DNA from: Deltaproteobacteria bacterium
GTDB lineage: Bacteria; Desulfobacterota; Syntrophobacteria; BM002
NCBI GenBank assembly: GCA_020350905.1
Contig: CP070843.1
Coordinates: 2,833,567-2,845,544 of the forward strand
Length of the DNA: 11,978 nt
Reading direction: 5' to 3'
A program made the translations under genes and the position numbers. Positions within the stretch are counted from its first letter, which is position 1; the number at the start of each line of letters is the position of its first letter. The notes under the pieces were generated by a model. The model ran no database searches. It was given only the letters and a program-made list of their open reading frames with translations, and was not told the DNA's origin. Positions 1 to 5,830 of this stretch are shown piece by piece.

Positions 1-30
1 ATGAAGATCCATCCCAGCGTACAATGCCAT
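1..30 (-). CDS. IS110-family transposase, N-terminal 10 residues only (cut by window edge)
   Basis: Reading the minus strand from 30 leftwards gives ATG followed by codons for MALYAGMDLH and then the window ends. This matches the conserved start of IS110-family DEDD transposases (typically a short hydrophobic strand, then YAGIDLHS or similar), where the Asp is the first residue of the RuvC-like DEDD catalytic set. A strong Shine-Dalgarno (AAGGAGGTG, minus strand 43..35) sits four bases before the ATG, counting from its last base. The call rests on ten residues and on the unusually good ribosome site; the diagnostic C-terminal Tnp_20 serine domain is outside the window. The enzyme recombines donor and target DNA for insertion of the element. 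Alternative: chance resemblance in non-coding DNA; I consider this less likely. Confidence 0.65.
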   Translation of the reverse strand, partial: MALYAGMDLH

Positions 31-32
31 CT

Positions 33-110
33 GGCACCTCCTTTGTTAGGGGTTGTTGGGTTTCAACCACCTTAGCAAATCGCAATCAATCTTGCGATCA
101 AGGAGGTGCC
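33..110 (-). ncRNA. Three-way-junction RNA upstream of IS110-like transposase; candidate bridge RNA core
   Basis: On the minus strand the outer stem P1 is GGCACCTCCTT (110..100) paired perfectly with AAGGAGGTGCC (43..33). Inside are hairpin P3, ATCGCAA (98..92) with TTGCGAT (85..79) and a six-base loop, and hairpin P2, GCTAAGGTGGTTG (76..64) pairing with CAACCCCTAAC (55..45) with two bulged bases, one U-G wobble and an eight-base loop. Only one, two and one bases are unpaired at the junction. IS110-group elements are known to encode a bridge RNA in this position, transcribed in the same direction as the recombinase. Known bridge RNAs also have guide-bearing internal loops, which I do not see in these 78 bases, so this may be only one end of such an RNA or a translational control structure. 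The structure is seen; the function is inferred. Confidence 0.45.
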
Positions 111-206
111 TTTTATATGACTATCAGAAAAATAGACTTAGCGACGTTTACTTTCTTCTGGATTCTGACTCCTGACCTCTTAAAACTTGAGCCCTGTGTT
201 TTTTGA

Positions 207-480
207 TCTGTTTCTTGATTCTCAGGTGAAGGCATCCGTGCTAGAATGCTCGCATTTTCTACCCTAGTGTCGATTATTTATCAGCAAGAGTGAGAACAGT
301 AGGGCGGGCCACTGTGCCCGCCGGAAGGGTCTGATGAAGAAACCTCATTTCCTGGTGGGTACAGAAAGCGGATCCACAATAAGCGACTGTGATTGGCAGC
401 ATGGCAAGACGACTTAATGACTGGATGATATAAAGCCTTGAGCCTTGTGCCCCGCGCCTTGCGCCCTTCAAGAACTTCTC
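207..480. other. Gene-free stretch left of the AEC carrier
   Basis: No convincing gene on either strand. It holds a perfect GC-rich hairpin (303-322) and a GCCTTG/GCGCCTT-rich low-complexity run (435-472) immediately before the carrier gene. No promoter with both a good -35 and a good -10 at normal spacing was found; TAGAAT at 242-247 is a decent -10 but has no -35 partner. Confidence 0.6.
303..322. repeat. GC-rich palindrome (GGCGGGC / GCCCGCC), REP-like
   Basis: A perfect 7-bp inverted repeat, GGCGGGC (303-309) and GCCCGCC (316-322), encloses six bases. There is no following T tract on either strand, so it is not a canonical intrinsic terminator. It resembles short dispersed intergenic palindromes of the REP type; genome copy number cannot be judged from here. 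It lies about 100-190 bases outside the likely end of the IS110-like element. Confidence 0.6.
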
Positions 481-1404
481 ATGGTAGACATCCTCAAGAC
501 AATATTGCCCATATTCGTAATTATCTTCCTAGGCTGGAGTCTTCGGCGTCTAGATTTCATGCAAGAGGGCTTCGTCAAGCCCGCCAATCGTCTTGTCTAT
601 TACGTTGCCATACCAGCGATGATCTTTCGAGAAATTGCCGAGGCCGAGCTCGTCCAACAGTTCAGCCTGATTCTGGTGGCAGCAACACTGTCGCCTTTGA
701 TTCTCGTAGGTCTGGCAGGGTTAATTCTGGTTTGGGGATTAAAGCTGCAACGGTACCGAGTTGGGAGCTTTCTTCAATGCAGCTTCCACGGTAACCTGGG
801 TTACATTGGTTTGGCCGTGGCCTATTATTTCCTCGGCGACGACGGTCTTACCCGAGCCAGCATACTCGCCGGTTTCGTCATGCTGTTGCAGAATTTTTTG
901 GCAGTGGTGGCACTAAGTAAGTTCAACACTGAACCAAAGAGAAAGCTATCCGTATTTACTTTGCTCCGTCGGATCTTGTTTAACCCTGTGATTATCTCAG
1001 CCATGGCCGGCATGGCTTTTTCCCTCTCTGGGTTGCACCTACCGGTGATTTTGGATCGCAGCTTGAGTATCTTGAGCGGTATGGCCCTGCCTTTGGCCCT
1101 GCTGGTTATCGGCACCTCTGTGTCTTTTGCTCAGATGCAACAGCAGTTGCGGCTGACCACCCTGATCTCTTTTCTCAAATTGATCCTCCTGCCGGCACTG
1201 GGTTTGGCTTTTTTTTATTTTCTCGGCTTTGAGAGAGTGGAGTACCTTCCAGCTCTTATACTCCTGGCCTCTCCCACTGCCACCATATCCTATGTTATGG
1301 CTTCTGAAATGGCTGGAGACGCCGACCTGGCAACGGCAGCCATTTCGGTCACAACACTTATTTCTGCTTTTACCTTTATCCTGTGGTTGGGGGTGGGGAG
1401 TTAA
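481..1404 (+). CDS. AEC-family (auxin efflux carrier-like) permease
   Basis: Predicted 307-residue integral membrane protein starting MVDILKTILPIFVIIFLGW, with roughly ten hydrophobic segments arranged as two five-helix halves around a polar middle (KFNTEPKRK, near residues 147-155). Family hallmarks include the N-terminal LPIF...G motif, an asparagine/glycine-rich FHGNLGYIGL segment around residues 101-110, and a late LASPTATISYVMA segment around 261-273. AEC proteins are secondary transporters of organic anions such as malate or malonate; the substrate here cannot be predicted. ATG 481 is chosen because the only upstream in-frame option, TTG 445, falls inside low-complexity intergenic sequence and neither start has a good ribosome site. 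It stands alone, transcribed towards the DHS-like gene 216 bp downstream. Confidence 0.88.
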   Translation: MVDILKTILPIFVIIFLGWSLRRLDFMQEGFVKPANRLVYYVAIPAMIFREIAEAELVQQFSLILVAATLSPLILVGLAGLILVWGLKLQRYRVGSFLQCSFHGNLGYIGLAVAYYFLGDDGLTRASILAGFVMLLQNFLAVVALSKFNTEPKRKLSVFTLLRRILFNPVIISAMAGMAFSLSGLHLPVILDRSLSILSGMALPLALLVIGTSVSFAQMQQQLRLTTLISFLKLILLPALGLAFFYFLGFERVEYLPALILLASPTATISYVMASEMAGDADLATAAISVTTLISAFTFILWLGVGS

Positions 1405-1620
1405 AAAACGCTGCACGGCACCGCTTTGTCATTACGCTTCGCTGTCATCAAGTCAATAGATCATAAGGTCGCCACAAAAATGACTATGGATGAAAGCCCA
1501 GCGAATAATTTCATAATCCAATTACCTTGCGCCTAGCCCTACGCGAAATATGAATTGACAGGGTTGGTGGAATTCGCTAGTGCTTGACATCTTAGCTCGC
1601 ATTCGCCGGGAGGAGGATAG
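1405..1620. other. Intergenic region between permease and DHS-like gene
   Basis: No gene or clear terminator. It contains a degenerate octamer-like stretch around 1449-1473 (AAGTCAAT, AGATCATA, AGGTCGCC), a CCTTGCGCCTAGCCCT run near 1524-1539 similar in flavour to the run before the permease, two TTGACA boxes (1555-1560 and 1584-1589) without convincing -10 partners, and the strong ribosome site of the next gene (GGGAGGAGG, 1609-1617). Confidence 0.6.
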
Positions 1621-2712
1621 ATGACAAAAGACTACAGAGACCCCGCTGATTTTGGCAACGGCCTGGATGACCAGCTGGAGCCGCTGGAGAGCCTGGATTT
1701 GAGAACTGCTGAAGACTTCGATCAGCTTTTTAGGCAAATGAAAAAGACCGCCTTTACCGGTAGGAACTTAGGTGAAGCGGCTGAGGTACTCACTGAGATG
1801 GTATCCGATCCTGCCTGCCAGGTGGTGGGTACCTTCTCCGGCGCCATGACCGTGGCAAAGATGGGTCTCCTGATTTGCGATATGATCGACTGGGGTTGGC
1901 TGGATATGATCATAACCACTGGGGCGCTGATGGCCCATGGGTTTGTGGAAGCTGCGGGTATGACTCATTTCAAACATGACAATCGGTTCGATGATGCTAC
2001 CCTTTATCGTCGAGGATACAACCGAATATATGATACTTTGGAACTGGAAAAGAACCTAGATCGTGCAGAGGAGATTATCAGTGGTATTTTAGACAGAATG
2101 GATAGCAGTGAGCCCCTCAGCTCAGAGATATTTTGCCGTGAGTTAGGAAGATGGCTAACAAAACAGACTGACAAACCAGGAGTTTTGCAAAACGCCTATC
2201 TTAAACACGTACCGGTCTATATACCAGCATTCACTGATTCCGAGTTGGCACTGGACGTGGGTACTTGGATGACAAAAAAGGCGATGGCCAGTGATCCAGC
2301 CCTAGACATAGCTGAAGCCATCAAACAGGTGAATATCTCTTTCAATCCTTTTCTGGATCTGAGTTCCTATACCACACGGGTACTGGAGGCCAAGAGGGTA
2401 GGAATCTTTACCATAGGCGGTGGGGTGCCGCGCAACTGGGCTCAACAAGTAAGTCCCTATCTGGAGATTCTGGATGAACGTTGCGAAGGTTCCCTGCCTT
2501 TTAGGAAGTTTCACTATGGAGTCCGGATATGCCCGGAGCCGGCATATTGGGGCGGGTTGAGTGGTTGCACTTACTCGGAGGGGGTTTCCTGGGGAAAGTT
2601 CGTGGCTCCCGAGGATGGCGGCCGTTTCGCCGAGGTTCTCTGCGATGCCACCGTAGCCTGGCCATTCCTGGTCAAGGCGGTGAAGCAACGCTTGGATAAG
2701 CGGGGAAGATAG
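1621..2712 (+). CDS. Deoxyhypusine synthase-like protein (probable homospermidine/polyamine enzyme)
   Basis: 363 residues, close to the usual length of the DHS family. Recognisable blocks are the NAD-binding GTFSGAMTVAKMG (residues 76-88), IITTGALMAHG (99-109), the IPAFTDSEL block corresponding to SPALTDGSL of eukaryotic DHS, the GGGVPRNWAQQ segment (about 267-277) and the EGVSWGKF motif, with K326 aligning to the catalytic lysine that carries the aminobutyl enzyme intermediate. DHS transfers an aminobutyl group from spermidine to eIF5A; bacteria lack eIF5A, and bacterial homologues have been linked to homospermidine formation with a small amine as acceptor. The retained lysine suggests an active aminobutyl transferase; the acceptor is unknown. 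ATG 1621 follows a purine-rich GGGAGGAGG site. No polyamine genes are adjacent in the window. Confidence 0.9.
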   Translation: MTKDYRDPADFGNGLDDQLEPLESLDLRTAEDFDQLFRQMKKTAFTGRNLGEAAEVLTEMVSDPACQVVGTFSGAMTVAKMGLLICDMIDWGWLDMIITTGALMAHGFVEAAGMTHFKHDNRFDDATLYRRGYNRIYDTLELEKNLDRAEEIISGILDRMDSSEPLSSEIFCRELGRWLTKQTDKPGVLQNAYLKHVPVYIPAFTDSELALDVGTWMTKKAMASDPALDIAEAIKQVNISFNPFLDLSSYTTRVLEAKRVGIFTIGGGVPRNWAQQVSPYLEILDERCEGSLPFRKFHYGVRICPEPAYWGGLSGCTYSEGVSWGKFVAPEDGGRFAEVLCDATVAWPFLVKAVKQRLDKRGR

Positions 2713-2786
2713 AAAGTACACTTAGTCAAGGGCGTCCCCTACTATGTCAATGGAAGAAAGTATAAGTACAGGAGGGCCATTTCTTT

Positions 2787-2856
2787 TGTGGGAGCGGCTT
2801 TCCTGCCGCGATTATCGTGGCCAGCCTGTCCCGCCGCGGGGGAGGCCACTCCCACA
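2787..2856. repeat. REP-like imperfect palindrome, ~70 bp
   Basis: Terminal TGTGGGAG (2787-2794) and CTCCCACA (2849-2856) are perfect inverted repeats. The complementarity continues inwards with two or three mismatches (GCGGCTTTCC against GGGAGGCCA), giving a stem of about 16 bp, and the interior has further CCGCG/CGCGG pairing potential. The GTGGGAGCGGCTTTC type of sequence is familiar as a dispersed extragenic palindrome in many proteobacteria. Whether it is multicopy here cannot be seen from one window. Confidence 0.7.
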
Positions 2857-2896
2857 TATTCTGCAATCTCAAATCGAAAACCCTGATCACTCAAAC

Positions 2897-2920
2897 ACTC
2901 CATTACTCCACTACTCCATT
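2897..2920. repeat. Three tandem copies of ACTCCAYT
   Basis: ACTCCATT, ACTCCACT, ACTCCATT run without gaps, with a fainter CACTCA-like unit before them. Short octamer-type tandem repeats of this kind occur in intergenic DNA; no function is suggested by the sequence. Confidence 0.7.
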
Positions 2921-2973
2921 CAAAATGAATAGACCGCGGGTTCTAAGATCTCCCATGGCCTTACGTTTTTGAA

Positions 2974-2995
2974 CGGAGCGTTTTATCTAGCTCCG
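2974..2995 (-). terminator. Possible weak terminator hairpin at end of the glycan operon
   Basis: On the minus strand CGGAGC (2995..2990) overlaps the last codons of the WecA-like gene and pairs with GCTCCG (2979..2974) across a 10-base loop that includes the stop codon. It is followed by TTCAAAAACG rather than a T run, so an intrinsic terminator is doubtful; it may only protect the 3' end. Confidence 0.25.
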
Positions 2996-4171
2996 CTTAT
3001 TCCCGTTGACTGCCTCTAAAATAGAGACCAGCACCACGATTATTAACGCCTGAGACAACAAAAGGAATGCCTCTGACGGTTGGTGAGCGTTACGAAGGAG
3101 TATTGCACTAAGGCCAAAGCAGAGAGCAAGGAGATAAATGAAAAGAACGCTCTGGGTTGAGCCACCAAGCACCCGGGCCATTCGATGATGCAAGTGATCG
3201 TGACCAACATACTCTATCCATTCCTGGAAGGTCCGGGTTTTTCCCTTGATTACCCTGAACAAGGTGATATGGGCCATGTCAAAGATGAGAATCCAGAAAA
3301 TCAGAAGTGGCGAAAAGATTGAAACGACAGGTTTTAGGTCAGCCCAATCACTGTAGATTGCAAGTGAAGCCAAAACAAAGCCGATGGTAGTGCTGCCGGC
3401 ATCGCCGAGGAATATGAGGGCTCGCTTGCCGGGTCGAAAGTTGTAAGGGAGGAAACCAAGACACGCCCCCATCATGGCAACCGAGGCCCAACCCACAAAG
3501 GGAGCACCCATTTGCAGGGCGACAATGGCCAGAAAGAAAGAGATAATCGCAGCGAGGCCCGCCGCAAGTCCATCCATACCGTCAAAAAAGTTCATGGCGT
3601 TGGTGATCCCGACGATCCAGATTACAGAAAAAAGACAATTTACAATGCTGCCGAACAGGGCAGTCTCAGGAACGAGAACAATGCGTACGCCAACAAAGGT
3701 GAGAGCAAGAGCGAGAACAACCTGAACAATCAGTTTTAGATGGGCCTTTAAGTTCAAGGTGTCATCAAGAACCCCTAAAACAAAAAGGATCGTGGCGGCG
3801 AAGAGGATGGCCCCGAACTCGCGGCTGAAGATGCCATTGATGAGGAGTGGCAGGAAAAACCCGAGAAAAACAGCAGCTCCACCCAATAGAGGTGTAGGCT
3901 CTTTATGGATATTGTGCCCGCTGGGGTTGTCTACTAACCTCCAGTGCCTTGCGAGAAGCCTGAAAATGGGTGTGGTCAAGCCACTGAAGCTGAAAGCTAG
4001 AACCAGAATATAAAGCCAGCGTCTGCCGGTATGGGCGAAAAAGTGACTCGTGGCAGGGAAAAAGGCAGCTCCGAGCAGAATAAGAACGATGAAGTAATAC
4101 CAGGCCGGCAAGTGAAGTTGATTACTCTTCACTGAGAGTCGTTGTCGAACAATCTCCGCAATGCCTGGCAT
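2987..4171 (-). CDS. WecA/MraY-family undecaprenyl-phosphate sugar-1-phosphate transferase
   Basis: Predicted 394-residue polytopic membrane protein that would transfer a HexNAc-1-phosphate-type sugar from a UDP donor to undecaprenyl phosphate, the first committed step of O-antigen or similar glycan assembly. Motifs in order: LVDNPSGHNIHKEPTPLLGG (about 79-98), Mg-binding VLDDTLNLKAHLK (134-146), NAMNFFDGMDGLA (191-203), FLGDAGST (254-261) and the cytosolic HDHLHHRM (324-331), equivalent to the HIHH-R sugar-recognition motif of WecA/TagO. ATG 4171 is preferred because an ideal AGGAGGTG lies eight bases upstream, giving a 43-bp overlap with the aminotransferase gene. The alternative is GTG 4132 in a GTGA overlap with that gene's stop. 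Last gene of the operon. Confidence 0.92.
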   Translation of the reverse strand: MPGIAEIVRQRLSVKSNQLHLPAWYYFIVLILLGAAFFPATSHFFAHTGRRWLYILVLAFSFSGLTTPIFRLLARHWRLVDNPSGHNIHKEPTPLLGGAAVFLGFFLPLLINGIFSREFGAILFAATILFVLGVLDDTLNLKAHLKLIVQVVLALALTFVGVRIVLVPETALFGSIVNCLFSVIWIVGITNAMNFFDGMDGLAAGLAAIISFFLAIVALQMGAPFVGWASVAMMGACLGFLPYNFRPGKRALIFLGDAGSTTIGFVLASLAIYSDWADLKPVVSIFSPLLIFWILIFDMAHITLFRVIKGKTRTFQEWIEYVGHDHLHHRMARVLGGSTQSVLFIYLLALCFGLSAILLRNAHQPSEAFLLLSQALIIVVLVSILEAVNGNKRS

Positions 4172-5190
4172 ATTCGCTGCACCTCCTCTGGTGCCAGAGA
4201 GGGGTAAATGGGGAGTGAGAAGTGCGAATTCCATGCCACTTCGGCTCCGGGATATCCTTCCAGGTTCAGATGCCGATGAAGTGGCCTATAAACCGGCCTT
4301 GCTGCTTGCACGTTCTCCCGGGCAAGTTTTTGGATCAAATTGCTGACATTCTGCTCCACCGAGATAACGTAGCGATAGTAAATCCTTCCCGGATACGATG
4401 AAGGGAGGATGCAGGGTAGGGGTGCGAAATTTTCGCCATATGCACGCGCCAGTTTCTCCCGGTGGTTCAGAAATTTTTCCAGTTTTTCCAGCTGACTGCG
4501 CCCCACGGCGGCCTGGATGTCCGTCATTTTATAATTGAACCGGACGGCAAAGCTGTCTCTCTTATCGTAATCCCGCAGATCCCTTATCTTTTCCAGAATG
4601 GCTGCGTCATGGGAGAGGAGCATGCCTCCCTCTCCCGTGGTAATGATCTTGGTTCCATAGAATGAGTATATGGCTACGTTGCCGAGAGTCCCAACCTTTT
4701 CATTTCCTAATTTTGCTCCTAATGCTTGAGCGCAATCTTCAATCACTGGAAGACCCAAGCCTAATATCTCATGAAGGTTTGCCGGCAAGCCGAAGATATG
4801 AACCACGATGATAACTTTGGATCTGGGGGTAAGCCGTTTCTTAAGGTCATCAGGATCCATGTTGCCTGTTGTCGGATCTACATCAACCAGAACTGGATTT
4901 GCTCCAGAGTGATAAACGGCATGGAGTGGGGCCGAGCACACATACGAGGGCAGAAGAACCTCGTCACCCGGGCCGACTCCCAATGAGAGTAGAGCCAAAT
5001 GGAGAGCAGCTGTGCCCGATGAGGTGGCAACTCCAGGGGAAAGGCCGTGGTAGAGGCCTAGTTCTTCTTCAAAGGCTTGAACCTGAGGGCCTTGGGCGAG
5101 TTGGCCGGAGGTGATGACATTTTGAAGAGCGCAGATTTCCTTGTCGTCCAGGGAAGGACGGGAATGAGGAATTATCGTTTTGTTTTCCAC
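4129..5190 (-). CDS. DegT/DnrJ/EryC1/StrS-family PLP sugar aminotransferase
   Basis: 353 residues, typical for the family, beginning ENKTIIPHSRPSLDDKEI. SSGTAALHLAL (57-67) binds PLP phosphate, D152 and Q155 of IEDCAQALGA contact the cofactor, and K181 in SFYGTKIITTGEGGM is the Schiff-base lysine. C-terminal PVYRPLHRHLNLEGYPGAE is the usual substrate-binding stretch. Such enzymes convert keto-sugars on nucleotide carriers (for example 4-keto-6-deoxy sugars) to amino sugars using glutamate. The start is GTG, 13 bases after the deacetylase stop, with no strong ribosome site, so translational coupling is likely. Whether the product is a 3-amino or 4-amino sugar cannot be told; no dehydratase that would supply the keto-sugar is present in the window. 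Confidence 0.93.
   Translation of the reverse strand: MENKTIIPHSRPSLDDKEICALQNVITSGQLAQGPQVQAFEEELGLYHGLSPGVATSSGTAALHLALLSLGVGPGDEVLLPSYVCSAPLHAVYHSGANPVLVDVDPTTGNMDPDDLKKRLTPRSKVIIVVHIFGLPANLHEILGLGLPVIEDCAQALGAKLGNEKVGTLGNVAIYSFYGTKIITTGEGGMLLSHDAAILEKIRDLRDYDKRDSFAVRFNYKMTDIQAAVGRSQLEKLEKFLNHREKLARAYGENFAPLPCILPSSYPGRIYYRYVISVEQNVSNLIQKLARENVQAARPVYRPLHRHLNLEGYPGAEVAWNSHFSLPIYPSLAPEEVQRICQALRRLFDNDSQ
4180..4187 (-). promoter_or_regulatory. Ribosome binding site AGGAGGTG for the WecA-like gene
   Basis: Minus strand AGGAGGTG with an 8-base spacer to ATG 4171. It lies inside the 3' part of the aminotransferase gene, where it also encodes Glu-Glu-Val of a family-typical PEEVQ segment, so it could be partly coincidental. 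It is what decides the start choice. Confidence 0.5.
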
Positions 5191-5203
5191 TGGTGCAACC
5201 AGA

Positions 5204-5830
5204 TCAGATGTTTATGAAAAGTCGCAACGGCGCAAAAGCTTCGGCGAATCTTGTCCTGCCTTGTATTCCCCTAAATAAACCGTTTGCCCGGGCGAGTTCA
5301 AGAATGGACATATCCTCTATGTTGGTTTTCATGATCTGGGTGGCATGGGCCTCGAGAACTCGGAACTTTCGTTCAAGAGTATCTGAAATATCCACGAACA
5401 CCTGCGGGTTAAAATTTTGGGTTGTGGGAACTTCGAAGAACAGTACGTTCCGGACATACCGGGTAGCGGACATGGTGGCCTGGGCGAGGATGCGGTGATC
5501 CTGATGCGTATCATCGCCGTAATTTACCAGAATGAGATCCGGTTTTACTTCTCCTAGTACCTCTTCAATCTTTTCAATGAGTTCCTTGTTCAGGGGCAGC
5601 TGGGTGTCAAGATAATCCCCCCAGAAGACCTTCCGAGCCCTCATAATCTCAGCCGCAGCGTTCTGCTCCTGTTGCCGAACCTCGCTTTTGCCGCCCTCTT
5701 CGCCACCGGTAAGAACCATGAGGTGAATGCGGTGATCGCGCTCGGCATATTTAATGAGCGTTCCGGCGCAGCCATACTCGATATCATCGGGGTGTGCCCC
5801 GATTGCCAAGATGTTCATGCGTTGGATCAT
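5204..5830 (-). CDS. PIG-L/LmbE-family zinc-dependent N-deacetylase
   Basis: 208 residues. The AHPDDIE motif (12-18) supplies zinc ligands H13 and D16 and general base D15; HQDH (109-112) supplies the third zinc ligand, H112. TGGEEGG (41-47) and DLILVNYGDDTHQDH are family-typical. Members remove acetyl groups from N-acetylglucosamine-type substrates (GlcNAc-PI, GlcNAc-malate) and often act in glycan or thiol pathways. No signal peptide, so cytoplasmic. The ATG follows directly on the TAA of the WbqC gene (zero spacing), implying coupled translation; ATG 5818 (MNILAIGAHPDD) is an alternative start. Its position between WbqC and DegT suggests it works on a nucleotide-sugar or lipid-linked amino sugar. 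Confidence 0.92.
   Translation of the reverse strand: MIQRMNILAIGAHPDDIEYGCAGTLIKYAERDHRIHLMVLTGGEEGGKSEVRQQEQNAAAEIMRARKVFWGDYLDTQLPLNKELIEKIEEVLGEVKPDLILVNYGDDTHQDHRILAQATMSATRYVRNVLFFEVPTTQNFNPQVFVDISDTLERKFRVLEAHATQIMKTNIEDMSILELARANGLFRGIQGRTRFAEAFAPLRLFINI

Larger units (their letters stand above)
1..170 (-). mobile_element. Non-coding (left) end of a putative IS110-type insertion sequence
   Basis: This spans the transposase start and its structured upstream region. IS110-group elements carry a long non-coding end upstream of the recombinase gene and usually lack terminal inverted repeats, so the outer boundary cannot be read from sequence; 170 is an arbitrary limit and the true end could lie anywhere from about 115 to 210. 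The section 111-206 contains no gene and no strong structure that I see. On the plus strand it includes a T-rich run at 199-204 and a CTGACTCCTGACC motif near 165-177 that looks like host intergenic sequence, suggesting the boundary may lie before or close to it. Confidence 0.5.
2713..2986. other. Convergent intergenic region with repeats
   Basis: It lies between the end of the DHS-like gene (plus) and the end of the WecA-like gene (minus). No gene is credible. Contents are a REP-like palindrome (2787-2856), an octamer tandem repeat (2897-2920) and a short hairpin at the very end of the WecA-like gene (2974-2995). No classical stem plus T-tract terminator is visible for either gene. Confidence 0.6.

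Noticed and set aside
33..110. Known riboswitch or hammerhead ribozyme from the three-way junction
   Set aside because: No hammerhead core (CUGAUGA/GAAA) or recognisable riboswitch consensus on either strand.
117..206. Plus-strand 29-codon reading frame after AAGGAGGTG at 100-108, looking like a riboswitch-controlled peptide
   Set aside because: The ribosome-site look is explained by the symmetry of the outer stem; the peptide resembles nothing and the opposite strand carries the recognisable IS110-like start.
445..480. TTG 445 as an upstream start for the AEC permease
   Set aside because: The added residues come from a CCTTG/GCGCC-rich low-complexity run, and the protein family begins naturally at the MVDILK... 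ATG.
1555..1612. Promoter for the DHS-like gene from TTGACA boxes at 1555 and 1584
   Set aside because: The first box has only TAGTGC at 17-bp spacing; the second would put the -10 on the ribosome site. Neither is convincing.
2787..2920. CRISPR array from repeated intergenic motifs
   Set aside because: Units are 8 bp without spacers, and the larger element is a single palindrome; no cas genes are present.
2744..2932. Short plus-strand reading frame across the REP-like element
   Set aside because: Its residues derive from the palindrome and tandem repeats, with no ribosome site or protein-like composition.
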